Below, piece after piece: positions 35,492-47,983 of a stretch of DNA of 64,000 bases (the first letter of the stretch is position 1; every line of letters begins with the position of its first letter). This DNA is from Cololabis saira (lineage: Eukaryota; Chordata; Actinopteri; Beloniformes; Belonidae): the NCBI RefSeq assembly GCF_033807715.1, contig NC_084599.1, positions 28,060,125-28,124,124 of the forward strand, given 5' to 3'. The position numbers and the translations under genes are program-made. A model generated the notes under the pieces. The model searched no databases. It saw only the letters and a list, made by a program, of their open reading frames with translations, and was not told the origin of the DNA.

Positions 35492-36574
35492 TTAGGGCCT
35501 GAGCACTTATAGTGCGAAGGCCCTATTGTATCTGTAGGATTTTTTTTTCTCGTTTTTATTTTTCAGAAGAAATGAGGGCCTTTTTGCCTTTTAATGAGCG
35601 TGGCCTAATGGCTCAACAGCGCCCCCTAGAAAACGTCATGCCTCAAGCCCCACCATACGGTTTGGCGTACATGCACGAAAATCGGTACGCATCTGTATCA
35701 TGTCGCAACTTAAAGAAAAGTCTCTTGGCGCTATGGCCGAAACTGAACAGGAAGTCGGCCATTTTGAATTAATCGTGTAATTTTGGCGCAATTTATGCCA
35801 TTTCTTCAGCCGCTTCTTCGCCCGAACCGTAACGTGCACCCAGGTGTGTTATACATCAAAATGTGCGTCTCCATCCTGCGACGACGCACATTACTTTTCT
35901 CAGTCAAAAGTGTTACCGTGGCGACGCTAGGCGCCAAAAAGCGCGCCCCCCCTTCATCTGATTGGTCCATATGTGATAGTCCCTACTTTCTGACATAACT
36001 TTTGAATGGTTTCACATAGAGAGTCGTGGATGGTGTCATCTGACTCGGTATTGAGTCCTTGAATATAATTGGTGCAAATTAGCCCCGCCCCTTCATCGGA
36101 TTAGTCGATATCTGATAGTTCCTACTTTATGCCATAACTTTTGAGCGGATTGTGATAAAGACATGTGGGTGGTGTCATCAGACTCGATATTGAGTACTTG
36201 ACCTTCATTGACATGAATTAACCCCGCCCCTTCTTCTGATTGGTCGTTATGTGATTGTTCCTATTTTCTGCCATAACTTTTGAATGGTTTGACATAAAGA
36301 GTCGTGGGTGGTGTCATCGGACTCGGTTTTGAGTCCTTGAACATAATTGGCATGAATTAGCCCCGCCCCTTCTTCTGATTGGTCGATATCTGATAGTTCC
36401 TACTTTCTGCCATAACTTTTGAATGGTTTGGTATAGAGAGTCGTGGGTGGTTTCATCCGCTAAATGTCCAGGCCTGAAGAATCTACATGCAAGTCATACA
36501 AGCGCTTCCACTGCAGCACGCCTGAACGTGCACAAGGTTGCAAGGGCCCGTTCATCGCTGCTTGCAGCTTTAAT
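35492..36574 (+). repeat. Interspersed repeat with ~138-bp tandem units (copy 2, longer form)
   Basis: It opens TTAGGGCCTGAGCACTTATA and GTGCGAAGGCCCT, and ends GCCCGTTCATCGCTGCTTGC-AGCTTTAAT. In between are a ~330-bp unique leader (including GCGCCCCCTAGAAAACG and GAAGTCGGCCATTTTG), the AACGTGCACCCAGGTGTG lead-in shared with copy 1, and about four tandem units starting near 35951, 36089, 36227 and 36366, the last truncated. The units carry TTGAATGGTTTGACATA-type and TTAGCCCCGCCCCTTC motifs. There is no ORF; the family is common in fish, but I do not assign it. Confidence 0.85.
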
Positions 36575-36933
36575 TTGTTGTTGTTATTTGTCTTTTTTTT
36601 AATGGTTTTCTCACTTCCCAGATGGATCATAGCCTCACTGGGCACAATTACACACAAATAAATTATGACAATGAAGAAAACACTCTTCCAAACATCATTT
36701 TATGATTACCCGAAAACTAATGAGGTCATATTCAAAGTAATGATGGAATAAAGCTGTCTGGACTGTTTTAGAGTGTTCTAATCCTAATGTATTGTTAGAC
36801 ATGTATGCATCCTATAATAGCACTTCATGGCAACCCAGGATGCTTTACCTGATCACGTTGGTCATAATACTTCATAATTCATCCCTTCTGTGACCTTGTG
36901 CAACCTGTTGATTGTTTATTTTTATAATTAACA
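36575..36933. other. Unannotated DNA
   Basis: Nothing recognised. Confidence 0.45.
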
Positions 36934-37042
36934 TTCAAAGCTCTAAATGGTATGGCACCCCAGTATATCTCTCAGGTTTTGTGCCCATACCCTCATTGTC
37001 GGTCGTTGAGGTCATCCGAGCAGACATTACTGCTGGTGCCGC
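36934..37042 (+). pseudogene. LINE ORF2 C-terminal fragment (L2/CR1-like)
   Basis: Frame 36934 reads FKALNGMAPQYISQVLCPY followed by CRSLRSSEQTLLLVP. The F-K-A-L-N/H-G-x-A-P-x-Y-[LI]-S and R-S-L-R-S-S motifs are typical of the region shortly before the end of ORF2 in L2/CR1-type LINEs. Only about 36 residues remain, with no frame disruption, and neither the catalytic part nor the 3' tail is adjacent. Confidence 0.75.
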
Positions 37043-40000
37043 TTTCTCATTTTCAAAAGTGAACTGAGTTCACGTGCGTGCGTGTAAAATGCTACTAAAT
37101 TCACTAATAAATATGGCTGTGAGTTCTACATTCAATTTACATCCATAGGATTTGTGAAACCTTCATGTTTACAAATATATACTGTATATATGTGTATCTG
37201 TATTTGGGGTTAAAACTTTGGGTGTGTTTAGATCAACTCTGTTCATTTGTTATTAACACATCCTTTTCAGCAGCTGCATGCTGTAGTACTTTAGCTTTTG
37301 AAGAATATTTTGTTAGAGAATATCCTAAAAAGATCAACTGGCAAGCTGGCTTTCATAAAAATTAAATAAAATCAGGTTTTTGATGAAGCAAGAACTTGTA
37401 AATGGGAATTAATCATTTATCAACTTTAAAAAGCCAAACTGGCAACTTAGATATTCAGGAGAAGGGTAATTTGTGAGAAATCTCCAGCCAACCACCACGT
37501 TTCCCACGACTGATGGGTATTACAAAGTTTACAGAGGTTTACATCATGGATTTCCCCTCGTATTATGGACATAATCTCAACCACAGCTTTCCTTATTCTA
37601 AATGGGAATATGTAATATACGATGTGCAAGGCAAGTACCTACCATAATCAGAGGATGGTCCTACTTAAAGATCAATAACCTGAATAGTGCTGTGCATGTA
37701 AACTATTTGTCTTTTGGAGGATGAACAGGAAGCAAGATGCCCCCAAAATGCCCCAAAATTGGTCACGCTGTAACGATTAGGGCTACACATCAACATGGAC
37801 AGCTGGATTGCGACAAAGACTGCAAGATCATGCAAGGTAAAGTGTAAATCCTGAGTTAGTTCTAAGACTACTAAGACTTTAATCTTAGTGAGAGTACATC
37901 TTTCCTACCTACCTTGCAGCCAAGTAGCGAGGGCGTTAATTTCTTAACCAGATATTGCCCTGTTGGTCGTGGCCCCAGAGTGCCTCTTCAAACCTCAGAG
38001 AACCTATCCAGTGAACACTAATTGTTATGAGCTGGCATGAAAAAGGCAAAAAAAAGAAAAATCAATCACTATTTTGTAATATGTCATACCTTATGTTTAT
38101 TTTTTAATAATTGTATAGCTAAAAAATAAAATAACTAAATTTTCTTTGCTTTTTAGGCATTATAGCTTTCCGGCTTTAGCCTCCAAGGAGTCTCCTGCTA
38201 TAGGTTTCCACAGAGCAGCAACATAGACCATCTTCCCTGCCAGCTGTCCTGTCATAAGGCAATCTTTGCTCTGATTCATTTCCTGCTTATTTAAAATTAT
38301 GACTGACAGCCCATTCAATTGCAGCAATAATATTTCATATTTCTGTTGTTTCATATTCTTTTCCTCAGTGAGTATGAAAAAAACACAGTCCAATGAGCAG
38401 CAGAGTTGTTTGTGGATGATCAAATACCAGACGTGCTGACGTGTCATCGGCTGTTTATGTTGGCAGACCTACTAAAGGAGCACTGAAGTAACGGAGATGA
38501 GCGATAACCACAACATGCACCAAGAAAAGTGTGAAAATATAAAAGGGGACCAGAGACCAACTTAATGACAAGGAAAATCGGTGTTATTGCAGGCACCTGC
38601 TCTAATTTTGGCCTGTTGAACCTGCCTTAGTTCACCTTTCATTTTCAAACTTAATAAAATAGCTTGGAGCAGCATAAAGGAATCTTTGCAATTTACAGCT
38701 TCCATAGGCATGGAAGTTTTATGACGCTGTCTACGTTTTATTCTTGGTTGGTCTCTTGCGCGGTCACTCTCGTGTTCTCTTCCCTCATTACTTACTTAAG
38801 TCTCTTAGTTGCTACTGCCACGATGTCCACCGTAGCTCTGTGAGCTAGTCTTATCTTTGCTGATGTGTGACATAGTGCCATACATGGGTATAACAAGAGA
38901 TGACCAGGACAGGAGTCCAAAGTCACTTTGGGGTTATTTGCTTCTAACAGGGACAGGAGACCACAGGAGCTAAATAACACTTTCAAAAATTAATTAATTA
39001 ATTTATTAATTTATTAATTGAATATTCATTTAAATACAATTATATTTAAACAAAAAAGAAATAGACCTCTATGTCGCTTAAAAAGTCAAAGAAATGTGAA
39101 TCAGCACATTTCCTTCATAGCTCCCTGTCTCTCCATGTTCTGGTAGATAGACCTGTCCTTTAAGCACCAAAATAATGATGAACATTATTTCAGTAAATGA
39201 AAACCCACTGAGCCACACCAAGATGGCATCTGTCCATCATACAAGTCTGGCCATATTCAGGTCTGCATATGGAAGAGAACAGCTATGTGGCCAAGCTGTT
39301 TTTCTATTTCATGTGATCAGTGTCCTTTGAACATTCAGCACCATATGGGACTAATGGCTCCATTCTGAACATCTTATTTCAGACTTTTTTTAGCTAACAA
39401 AGCAACAGACGGAAGGAGCCTGCTCACTTTTTTCCCCCTTTCTTTTCATCAACGCAGTGGAAAAAAAATATATATATTTGCAATATTGGAGCAAGATGTT
39501 GTTGTCAAGGCTAAGTGGCAGCACAAACCTTTTCAGGAATCGGCATGTTTATCGGCTGTGGGGGTAAAGGCTATCAGCTGAACAACTGCATGATCAGATA
39601 GAGATGTTTCAGAATAACAACTGGTTGCTTTGGGCGCATTGTTATGAAACCTTAACAAAGCACAACACATTTTCAGTTATTTCATTACCGCTATAAACAT
39701 ACATGTGTGTAAATGAATGAGTCAGATCTGATTTTTCAATTGTCCACAAGAAGCTAGAAAATGAGAAAACTTCATCCAAACTGTCAACATAGTATGTCAA
39801 ATTACTGGTCAAATAAGTGATCCTTTATTCTAGTAAGAAGAGACCCCTATATCACACCAATGCACTCAAAGTATATGAGGTGATCACAGATAACAGATAA
39901 CATTTAAAAGGTTTTGCAGCACAACCATGGTAAAAACTTGGCTTTGTCTAAAAGTCACCCCCTTCTTTATGTAAAGTGCACTACTTTACAGGGCTATTTG

Positions 40001-40202
40001 ACCAAAGTGGTTCCAATGCTAGTTCAATGCTAGTGCCAGAGTTAGCACCAGTTTTTATGCTTTTTTTTTTACCGCCAATTCCGATGAAATCTCTGTGTCA
40101 AAAAACTTGTGCTGACTCCAGAAGCTTGCTGGGCCAGATGCAAGAACCGTTACGTCTCTGCGAGGGCTGGGATTATTGTAACAAACGAGAATAATGCAAC
40201 TG
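37043..40202. other. Unannotated DNA, no gene seen
   Basis: 3.1 kb with short frames only. No repeat ends or domains were recognised. Confidence 0.45.
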
Positions 40203-40648
40203 CCATATCAAATCTCACATTGAGCGTGAGACTGACGCGTGTCAACAAGTTCACACGCTCTCAGGCCACACATGGCATTTTTCACGCTGACAAAGTAACT
40301 TCACTGCACAGTAATTCCAACAGCCCATCATACAAATGAGCCCAAGGTAGACTACGCTTCTGTGCGCTGAGTGTTTGTGTGAAATTAGAGTCAGGAGACT
40401 CGTTTCTGTTTGCTCTGTTAAGTATTTATTAGGAACAAACTGCAGAACATGAAGACAACACTGCTTAGTGGCTTCTGCCGGGACGTACCATTCATGCAGA
40501 ATAGTGAAGGGGGGTTTGTAATAGAATATTCCCCTACCTAACACTGAGCTCTCAGCTCAGAGCAGCTGTCTGGAGTTACCAACCTATCAGCCAATCAGAA
40601 AATAGAAATTGTTGTTGCTAGGTAAGGTCTGAGTTTCAGCTTCAAGCT
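40203..40648. repeat. Unnamed interspersed repeat, copy A
   Basis: Matches copy B at 46508-46785 over CATTGAGCGTGAG, TTCACACGC, GCCACAC(A/C)TGGCATTT, TTCACTxxACAGxAATTCCAACAG, AGCAGCTGTCTxGAGTT and ACCAACCTATCAGCCAATC. Copy A has about 150 extra bases (roughly 40385-40535) in the middle, with GTATTTATTAGGAACAAACTG, which may be an insertion or lost from B. No coding potential. Confidence 0.75.
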
Positions 40649-40683
40649 TTCCATAAATGCATAGTAGAGGTTACCTAAGTTAC

Positions 40684-42190
<1,507 letters not shown>

Positions 42191-43449
42191 TTAAAGGGGA
42201 CCTATTATGAAAAACACGTTTTTTCTTGTTTTAACATATATAAAGTGGTCTCCCCTCACCCTGCCAGCACAGGGGAGACAAAATACCATGGAATTCTGCA
42301 GGGTCTCTGACCCCCGCCTTACAGAGTCCCCCAGTGTCACGTGACCTTTTTTTGAGCCATTCTGAATCTGCGCCTATGGTGACGTCACCATAGGCGCTCA
42401 TTTCCATAGGTTCAGCCTCCGCTGCTGAAACCACGCCCACAACCAGGTCTCTACGCCGGCTGGAGCGGTCCTTCCTTCAGCCAGTTGTACGCGGCGCCGC
42501 GGTGGAGCGGATCCGGGTTAAATCATCCAGGTTCCCGGGTGATTTGGGAGCTGGGTCCTCGGAGGTCCGTCCCAGGTCGGACCAGCTTCATCCTCAGAGA
42601 TTTTCAGCGAAATCTGTCGGTTTGATCCCCGGTAACGGGCGATGCGCCGCGGATGCGCTCCGGAGCGGATCTGTGCGCCCGCCGTGGGGTTGCGGCGCCC
42701 GTCGCGCAGATCCGGCTGAAATTCCGCTGGTCGGTCCCCGGGAGTCCCTGCTACCAGTCCAGGCCGGTTCCTGCGGTCCCGGCCGGTCGGAACCGGTCAG
42801 ATTCCCCGGTTGAAGCCGCGGTGATGCGCGCTGCTCCAGCTTACTTTCTGGTTCCCAAAGCGCGGTCCGTCCGACTAAATTGTCCAGGTTCCCGGCCGCT
42901 TTGGGAGCAGGGATTTCTGTGGTACGTCCCAGGCTGGACCAGCTTCACCCTCCGAGATTTTCAGCGAAATCTGTCGGTTTGATCCCCGGTAACGGGCGAT
43001 GCGCCCCGGAGCCACGCCGGGCGCCCGGCGTGGCTCCGGGGCCAGCGTTCAGCATCCGCCGGGCAGATCCGGCTGAAATAGTGCATAAATGTTATTTATA
43101 TACAACTCATATTTTATTTTTTTAACAATAAAGTTGCCATTTGTGAAAATTCAGTGTTGTATTTGTGTTGTTTATTTACAGGCTCGGGCTGCTCTGGCGG
43201 AGCGAGGTTTATGCTCCTCCCCTGCTACACGTCATTCAGGGAGCCAATCAGCACAGAGCCTCATTATCATACCCCCCCCCCTTCCCTTAGAATGAGGCAC
43301 AGAAAAAGAGGTTACAAGCGGTAAAACTAGTGACAGGGCCCACAGGCTGGATTTATGATTTATGTAGAAAAAACAAGCTTTAGATTGTTTTTAAGACATT
43401 CAAGGCCTGTTTAAAATATACATTAAATGCCATAATAGGTCTCCTTTAA
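42191..43449. mobile_element. TTAA-flanked MITE, T2/Kolobok type (copy 2, with GC-rich insert)
   Basis: TTAA at 42191-42194 and 43446-43449 encloses inverted repeats AGGGGACCTATTATG and, at the right, one-base-different AGGAGACCTATTATG. The outer parts match copy 1 at 10519-11020, including ACATATATAAAGTGGTCTCC on the left and CAATCAGCACAGAGCCTCAT on the right. Between about 42470 and 43190 there are some 700 bases absent from copy 1: two GC-rich direct repeats and an AT-rich piece with AATAAA at about 43126. No transposase is encoded. Confidence 0.85.
42510..43015 (+). repeat. Two imperfect direct repeats of a GC-rich unit
   Basis: Unit 1 (about 42518-42660) and unit 2 (about 42868-43008) both run CCAGGTTCCCGG, TTTGGGAGC, GTCCCAGG, GGACCAGCTTCA, GAGATTTTCAGCGAAATCTG and CCCCGGTAACGGGCGATGCG. 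Their spacing is about 350 bp. The same unit recurs inverted at about 56120-56310. Long open frames over this GC-rich DNA have no recognisable domain and reflect composition. Confidence 0.8.
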
Positions 43450-43851
43450 AATTGCAACAATACTTACAAGAGCCATCTTAAAGCAATATACTGTAGTGTG
43501 GCCTCCAATTCATACATATTCTTACTGTCATGAACAGGAATATGGCCTACACGTGGGCTGAAACTCATTTAAATTCCATCTGATGTGCTGACTTTCTGTC
43601 TCAAGATGGTCAAACAGCAGAGCAGGTCAAAGGTAAGCAGAAAGGACGGGATACCAAGTGGGATATTTCTAAGAAACATTTGTTTCACGTTAACTCCTTC
43701 CCCATCTGTGCTGTCATTTCCGTGTGGAGCACATCATTGGAGCGGAGTGCAGGACAAGACACACCATCTCAGTAGGAGTGAAAGTTGAAGGAAAGGGATG
43801 CTCCCAACACAAATAATCGATATGTCCACTCACATACGATGGACTCTTGAA
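43450..43851. other. Unannotated DNA
   Basis: Nothing recognised. Confidence 0.45.
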
Positions 43852-43953
43852 CTGTCCAGGTACACCTGCCTCACCTGCAATGAGCCGGGATAGGCTACAG
43901 CAGATGCCCTTGACCTTGTATAGGATTAAGTGGGTGTAGGAAATGAATGAATG
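43852..43953 (+). mobile_element. RTE-tailed SINE/LINE 3'-end fragment
   Basis: TGTCCAGGTACACCTGCCTC, then GAGCCGGGATAGGCTACAGC and GACCTTGTATAGGATTAAGT, then a GAATGAATG tail. It corresponds to the last ~100 bp of the SINE at 29246-29486 and is more diverged. Confidence 0.75.
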
Positions 43954-44582
43954 TGTACTCATTTACATATTCTATCAGTCACAGTGATGAGTTAGTTGCC
44001 GTTCTTTGTTAAACCAAGTTTGCCTCAAAAACAAGTCTCTCCCTCTTAATTTGCTTGTATATTTGTGGTTAAAAATGGCTAAATGGATCCAGGGATTCAT
44101 GACCCTGGAAGGTAGTTGTTGGTGAAAATCATCATTGGTAATGTTTGCCATGGTTAAAATGTATGAACAATGTTACTTTACCGAAGCCATGATGCATCCT
44201 CGCTGTATATCGGTATCCTTTTCACCAAAGTGCAGAGACAGAATGGGGTTGAAATTGATGGAGCTCTGAGCTGGCAGCAGAGGAAGTCTCAGAGCCGAAT
44301 CTGAAAGGTTCACGGAAGGTGCGACCGGATGTTTGCTGCCCAATATGTGAGTGCAGCTGTCATACTAAACTCTGGCTACATAAACTGGGAACAGAGTGGG
44401 GGAAGTCCACCCTGCAAACCACAGAAACATTGCTCCAGCCAGTCATCGATAGAGGGAACATCCATACGAATGCTCATAAAGTGGGGAAAGGAGCAAGCTC
44501 GGGAGAGTTCGTGATGGGGTGTGTTTTCTCAGTGTGTATTCTTCTTCTTTTAAAAAAAAAATGTCAACAGATGTTTGGGTTG
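43954..44582. other. Unannotated DNA
   Basis: No repeat recognised. A 138-codon plus-strand frame, 44319-44735, continues into the SINE below and has no domain, so it is not called. Confidence 0.45.
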
Positions 44583-44742
44583 TGCTTGGCTCACTTGGTT
44601 GAGCAGGTGTCCTCTATGCAGAGGCTACAGCTCTTGTGTAGGTGGTCCAAGTCCCAGTCTGTGGCCCTTTGCAGCATGTTTTCCTCTTGCTGTCACTACC
44701 TCCATTTCCTGTCTCACAATTTAAAAAAAAATTAAAAAGGTA
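44583..44742 (+). mobile_element. tRNA-derived SINE, diverged copy
   Basis: It starts TGCTTGGCTCACTTGGTTGAGC (A box), followed by GGTCCAAGTCCCAG (weak B box), TGTGGCCCTTTGCAGCATG, and CATTTCCTGTCTCACAATTT, then an A-rich tail. This is the same layout as the minus-strand SINE at 26856-27030 (CCCTTTGCTGCATG, TTTCCTGTC), but the head sequence is a different variant. Confidence 0.8.
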
Positions 44743-46090
44743 CAATATCAAGGCTTTATGTAGCATGCTGTTTGCATACAGCCAGGATGAGGAAATAAAA
44801 ATATATACCGTACTTCATTACTAAAAGCTGTTTTTTTTTGTTTATAAGGAAAAGGGCTCAATGTTTCTTAAAGACAAACTACAAGATTAACCATATTTTC
44901 TTTCATTAATTGTACACTTTAAATGCCCCTTGTAATTTAGTTTTGGCTTGCTGTGGGGGAAAAAAAGATTAAAAACAGAAGGACGTTAAGTTGCGTCTTT
45001 TCCCTCGCTGTCCTTTCTCTAACTAACAGAAATAAAAAGGTAAATTTGCCAGCAATGCTACCTAACCGGTTCAGGGATGCATCACATATATAATACAGCA
45101 GCACTTGAAACATTCAAACCTGTAAAAAGAAAGTAATTTGGCTCAGGGCTAAGATAAGACAGGCTGAACACTTCCCTCAATGCATCATTAATCGTCAAAA
45201 GAAATTGTCTGCCTCACACCAACACTGACACAACTCCTTCCCTTTTGGACACAAAATTTTTAACAGAATTTCAATGTATTATTGGTTTCATAGAGTTACA
45301 CGAGGCCAAAGAAAAAGGGAAGGTTGTAATGAACAATTTCCATTTTCAAAAGAGACCATCTCTAAGAAAACAGCTGCTGGTCAAAAAGTAGAGGACAAAA
45401 TATATCATCAGCCATTAGATTTTTTTTCACAAGTAAATGTTTTCTTTTGACACGTCTTTTATTTTAAAAGTGATTGTAAATTTGTAAACTTATGTTGTAC
45501 GTGTACTTATTCCTTCGGATTTTGGTTTTGAATTCCTTAATACAACCTCATTTTGTCTGCATTAGCTTTCTACTCTTGAATTAATGTCACAGTTCTTCCT
45601 CTGGGACATTATCTGTTAAACATTCCTTCTTCTCTACAAGCAGTTAATTCTTCAATGATATGCTCTTGATCAAAATAACTAGAAGGCAATTTGGTAATTT
45701 ATTCAATTTTGTATCCTAATGAAGTGTATACTCCATATTCAAGGTTATTTGATGCAAATAAACGAAGATGATTTAATAAAGACTCAGTTGCCCTTTCACA
45801 TACAGTAAACGAAGAGTTCATACAGTGAAAATCAAAACACAGATGCAGAATTACACCCCTTTTGATTAATTTGAATTAGTTTCTCAGTCCTTAGTTTTAG
45901 AGAAAATAGTAATGTCCTGCAAATCATTTTGTGTTCACTTAGCCTAAATTAACTGTTCTATTATTTTGTTACATAATTAAAAGGGGACCTACTGTTTTAA
46001 GTTTCTTTTCTTCAGTAGTGAGGAAAAGAGCACTGTCTCTGAGCATCAGAAAAAAAAATTGAATAATAGATTTAATTATTTCAAAATAAC
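44743..46090. other. Unannotated AT-rich DNA
   Basis: No gene. TTAAAAGGGGACCTACTG at 45978-45995 resembles a T2/Kolobok left end, but no element follows it. Confidence 0.45.
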
Positions 46091-46507
<417 letters not shown>

Positions 46508-46785
46508 AGTCTCACGCATTGAGCGTGAGGTTGAGACACATGCATTTCAATAGTTCACACGCCACACCTGGCATTTCTCATGTTGAGACAATTATTAACT
46601 TCACTAAACAGAAATTCCAACAGTCTGTCTTACAAAGGAGTCAAAGGCAGACTACCTACTGCGCGTTGAGTGCTCATACAGCTCAAAGCAGCTGTCTTGA
46701 GTTCCCAACCTATCAGCCAATCAGAAAATAGTTTTTTGTTGCCAGGTGAAGTCTGAGTTTCAGACACACCCCCAAACTTGAAAAC
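46508..46785. repeat. Unnamed interspersed repeat, copy B
   Basis: The shorter partner of copy A at 40203-40648, in the same orientation. It includes TCACGCATTGAGCGTGAGG, GCCACACCTGGCATTTCTCA and AACCTATCAGCCAATCAGAA. It lacks the ~150-bp middle segment of copy A. Confidence 0.75.
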
Positions 46786-47174
46786 TTGAGAGCCTTGTGT
46801 TCGGCATTTTCTCAAACAAGTAGAGCTCTTCGAGTTTGCAACACAGATGATAGAAGGAACTAAAACACGTTGGAAGTACTCTCATGATGCTGCTTTGCTG
46901 CCTCTGCTACTGAAGGCTGAAATTATGAAATGCAAAATATGTTTTCACAGTGTTAAAATCTAGATTTGAAGTAAATGTGCATACATTCTGAATATTGTTT
47001 AACACAATGATTGGGGAAGTCTTCTGTAAGACTAGAAAAATGCTTGTAGACCATTTAAGGGTTTTGTTTGGTTGTGTTTGTTTCTGTTTAATTATGAATA
47101 ATGAACCGCTGAAGATATTCCGTAATGAGCATCGGTCAAACTCAATGTTTGCTGTTCCTTTATATCGTTTCTTT
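46786..47174. other. Unannotated DNA
   Basis: Nothing recognised. Confidence 0.45.
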
Positions 47175-47983
47175 TTAAAGGTATTGTGACATCATTTTTA
47201 ACATGCTTTTAACACTATTAAAAGTCTTGGCCAACATCCCTCAAATGTGTCTAAAAGAGTGTAACAAGAAAAACTTCACTCTAGTAATCTTTTCCTGGCT
47301 TTTTATTACAGTGTTTTTTTGCGCCGTGAAAAATGCTTCCTTTCCCCCCTTTCCTGTCAATCATTGCTCCGCTCCTCCTCCAAACCTCCTCCTCCTCCAG
47401 CCATACGCTCACAGCGGCGTCGGAGCGACAGGCGAAGCATGCACGGAAAAGCAGGAGGGCGAACCACAGCAAACAATCATAAAAATAAAGGCATGCAAGC
47501 AGCACTGTCCCCTTATCTTAAGTCCAGTCAGTGGCCGCGGGTCTTCTTAGCAGTTTTCCTCCGGTGATTAGAACAAAAGAGGCTCTAAACAACTCCGTGT
47601 TAAGCCTCATTTATGGTTCCGCGTTAAATCGACGCAGAGCCTACGCCGTAGGGTTCAGCGTATGGTGCGCGTCGTCGCGTAACCCTACGCCGTAGTCTCT
47701 GCGTCGGTGTAACGCGGACCATAAATCAGCCTTTATGGTGCGCTGGAGAGGAGTGGAGACAGGGAGCTGGGTGGAGGGGGCGGTGATTTAGCGGATCGTT
47801 ACGTAACGATCCGCCACCAAACCACATGCGCCGTTTTTGCACAGTTATGCGGAAAATCCCAGAAAGCACACAATACACTGAATGTTAAAAGTTTGTTGTT
47901 TTTTGGGTGTAATTGATGTCAAGACACCCAACAAAACACAAAAAATCAAGAAAAATGTGTTTTTCATGTCACAATCCCTTTAA
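47175..47983. mobile_element. TTAA-flanked MITE, T2/Kolobok type (third family)
   Basis: TTAA at 47175-47178 and 47980-47983. The inverted termini read AGGTATTGTGACAT on the left and AGGGATTGTGACAT on the complement of the right, one mismatch in 14. Subterminal TTTTTAACATGC and AAAAACACATTTTTC are consistent with one element. A palindromic MITE is nested at 47604-47731. The GC-rich open frames at 47203-47567 have no recognisable domain. Confidence 0.8.
47604..47731. mobile_element. Palindromic MITE (TTTATGGTTCCGCGTT family), copy 2
   Basis: It runs from GCCTCATTTATGGTTCCGCG to CGGACCATAAATCAGCC. The internal arms GACGCAGAGCCTACGCCGTA and the complementary TACGCCGTAGTCTCTGCGTC make nearly the whole 128 bp foldback. 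One base is lost in the right terminus (CGGACC for CGGAACC). Confidence 0.85.

Noticed and set aside
42502..43125. GC-rich plus-strand frames of 81-109 codons
   Set aside because: They follow the two direct repeats inside a MITE, and the repeated peptide-like segments (for example SVGLIPGNGRCA) reflect DNA duplication, not a protein family.
44319..44735. 138-codon frame with CPICECSCHTK start
   Set aside because: The second half is a SINE and the first half has no domain match; the Cys-rich start is not a recognised zinc-binding pattern.
44583..44742. tRNA gene
   Set aside because: The B box is degenerate and the sequence continues into a SINE body shared with another copy.
45978..45995. 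Fifth T2/Kolobok left end (TTAAAAGGGGACCTACTG)
   Set aside because: Only about 17 bp match and no right end or interior follows, so it may be a chance match or a remnant too short to call.
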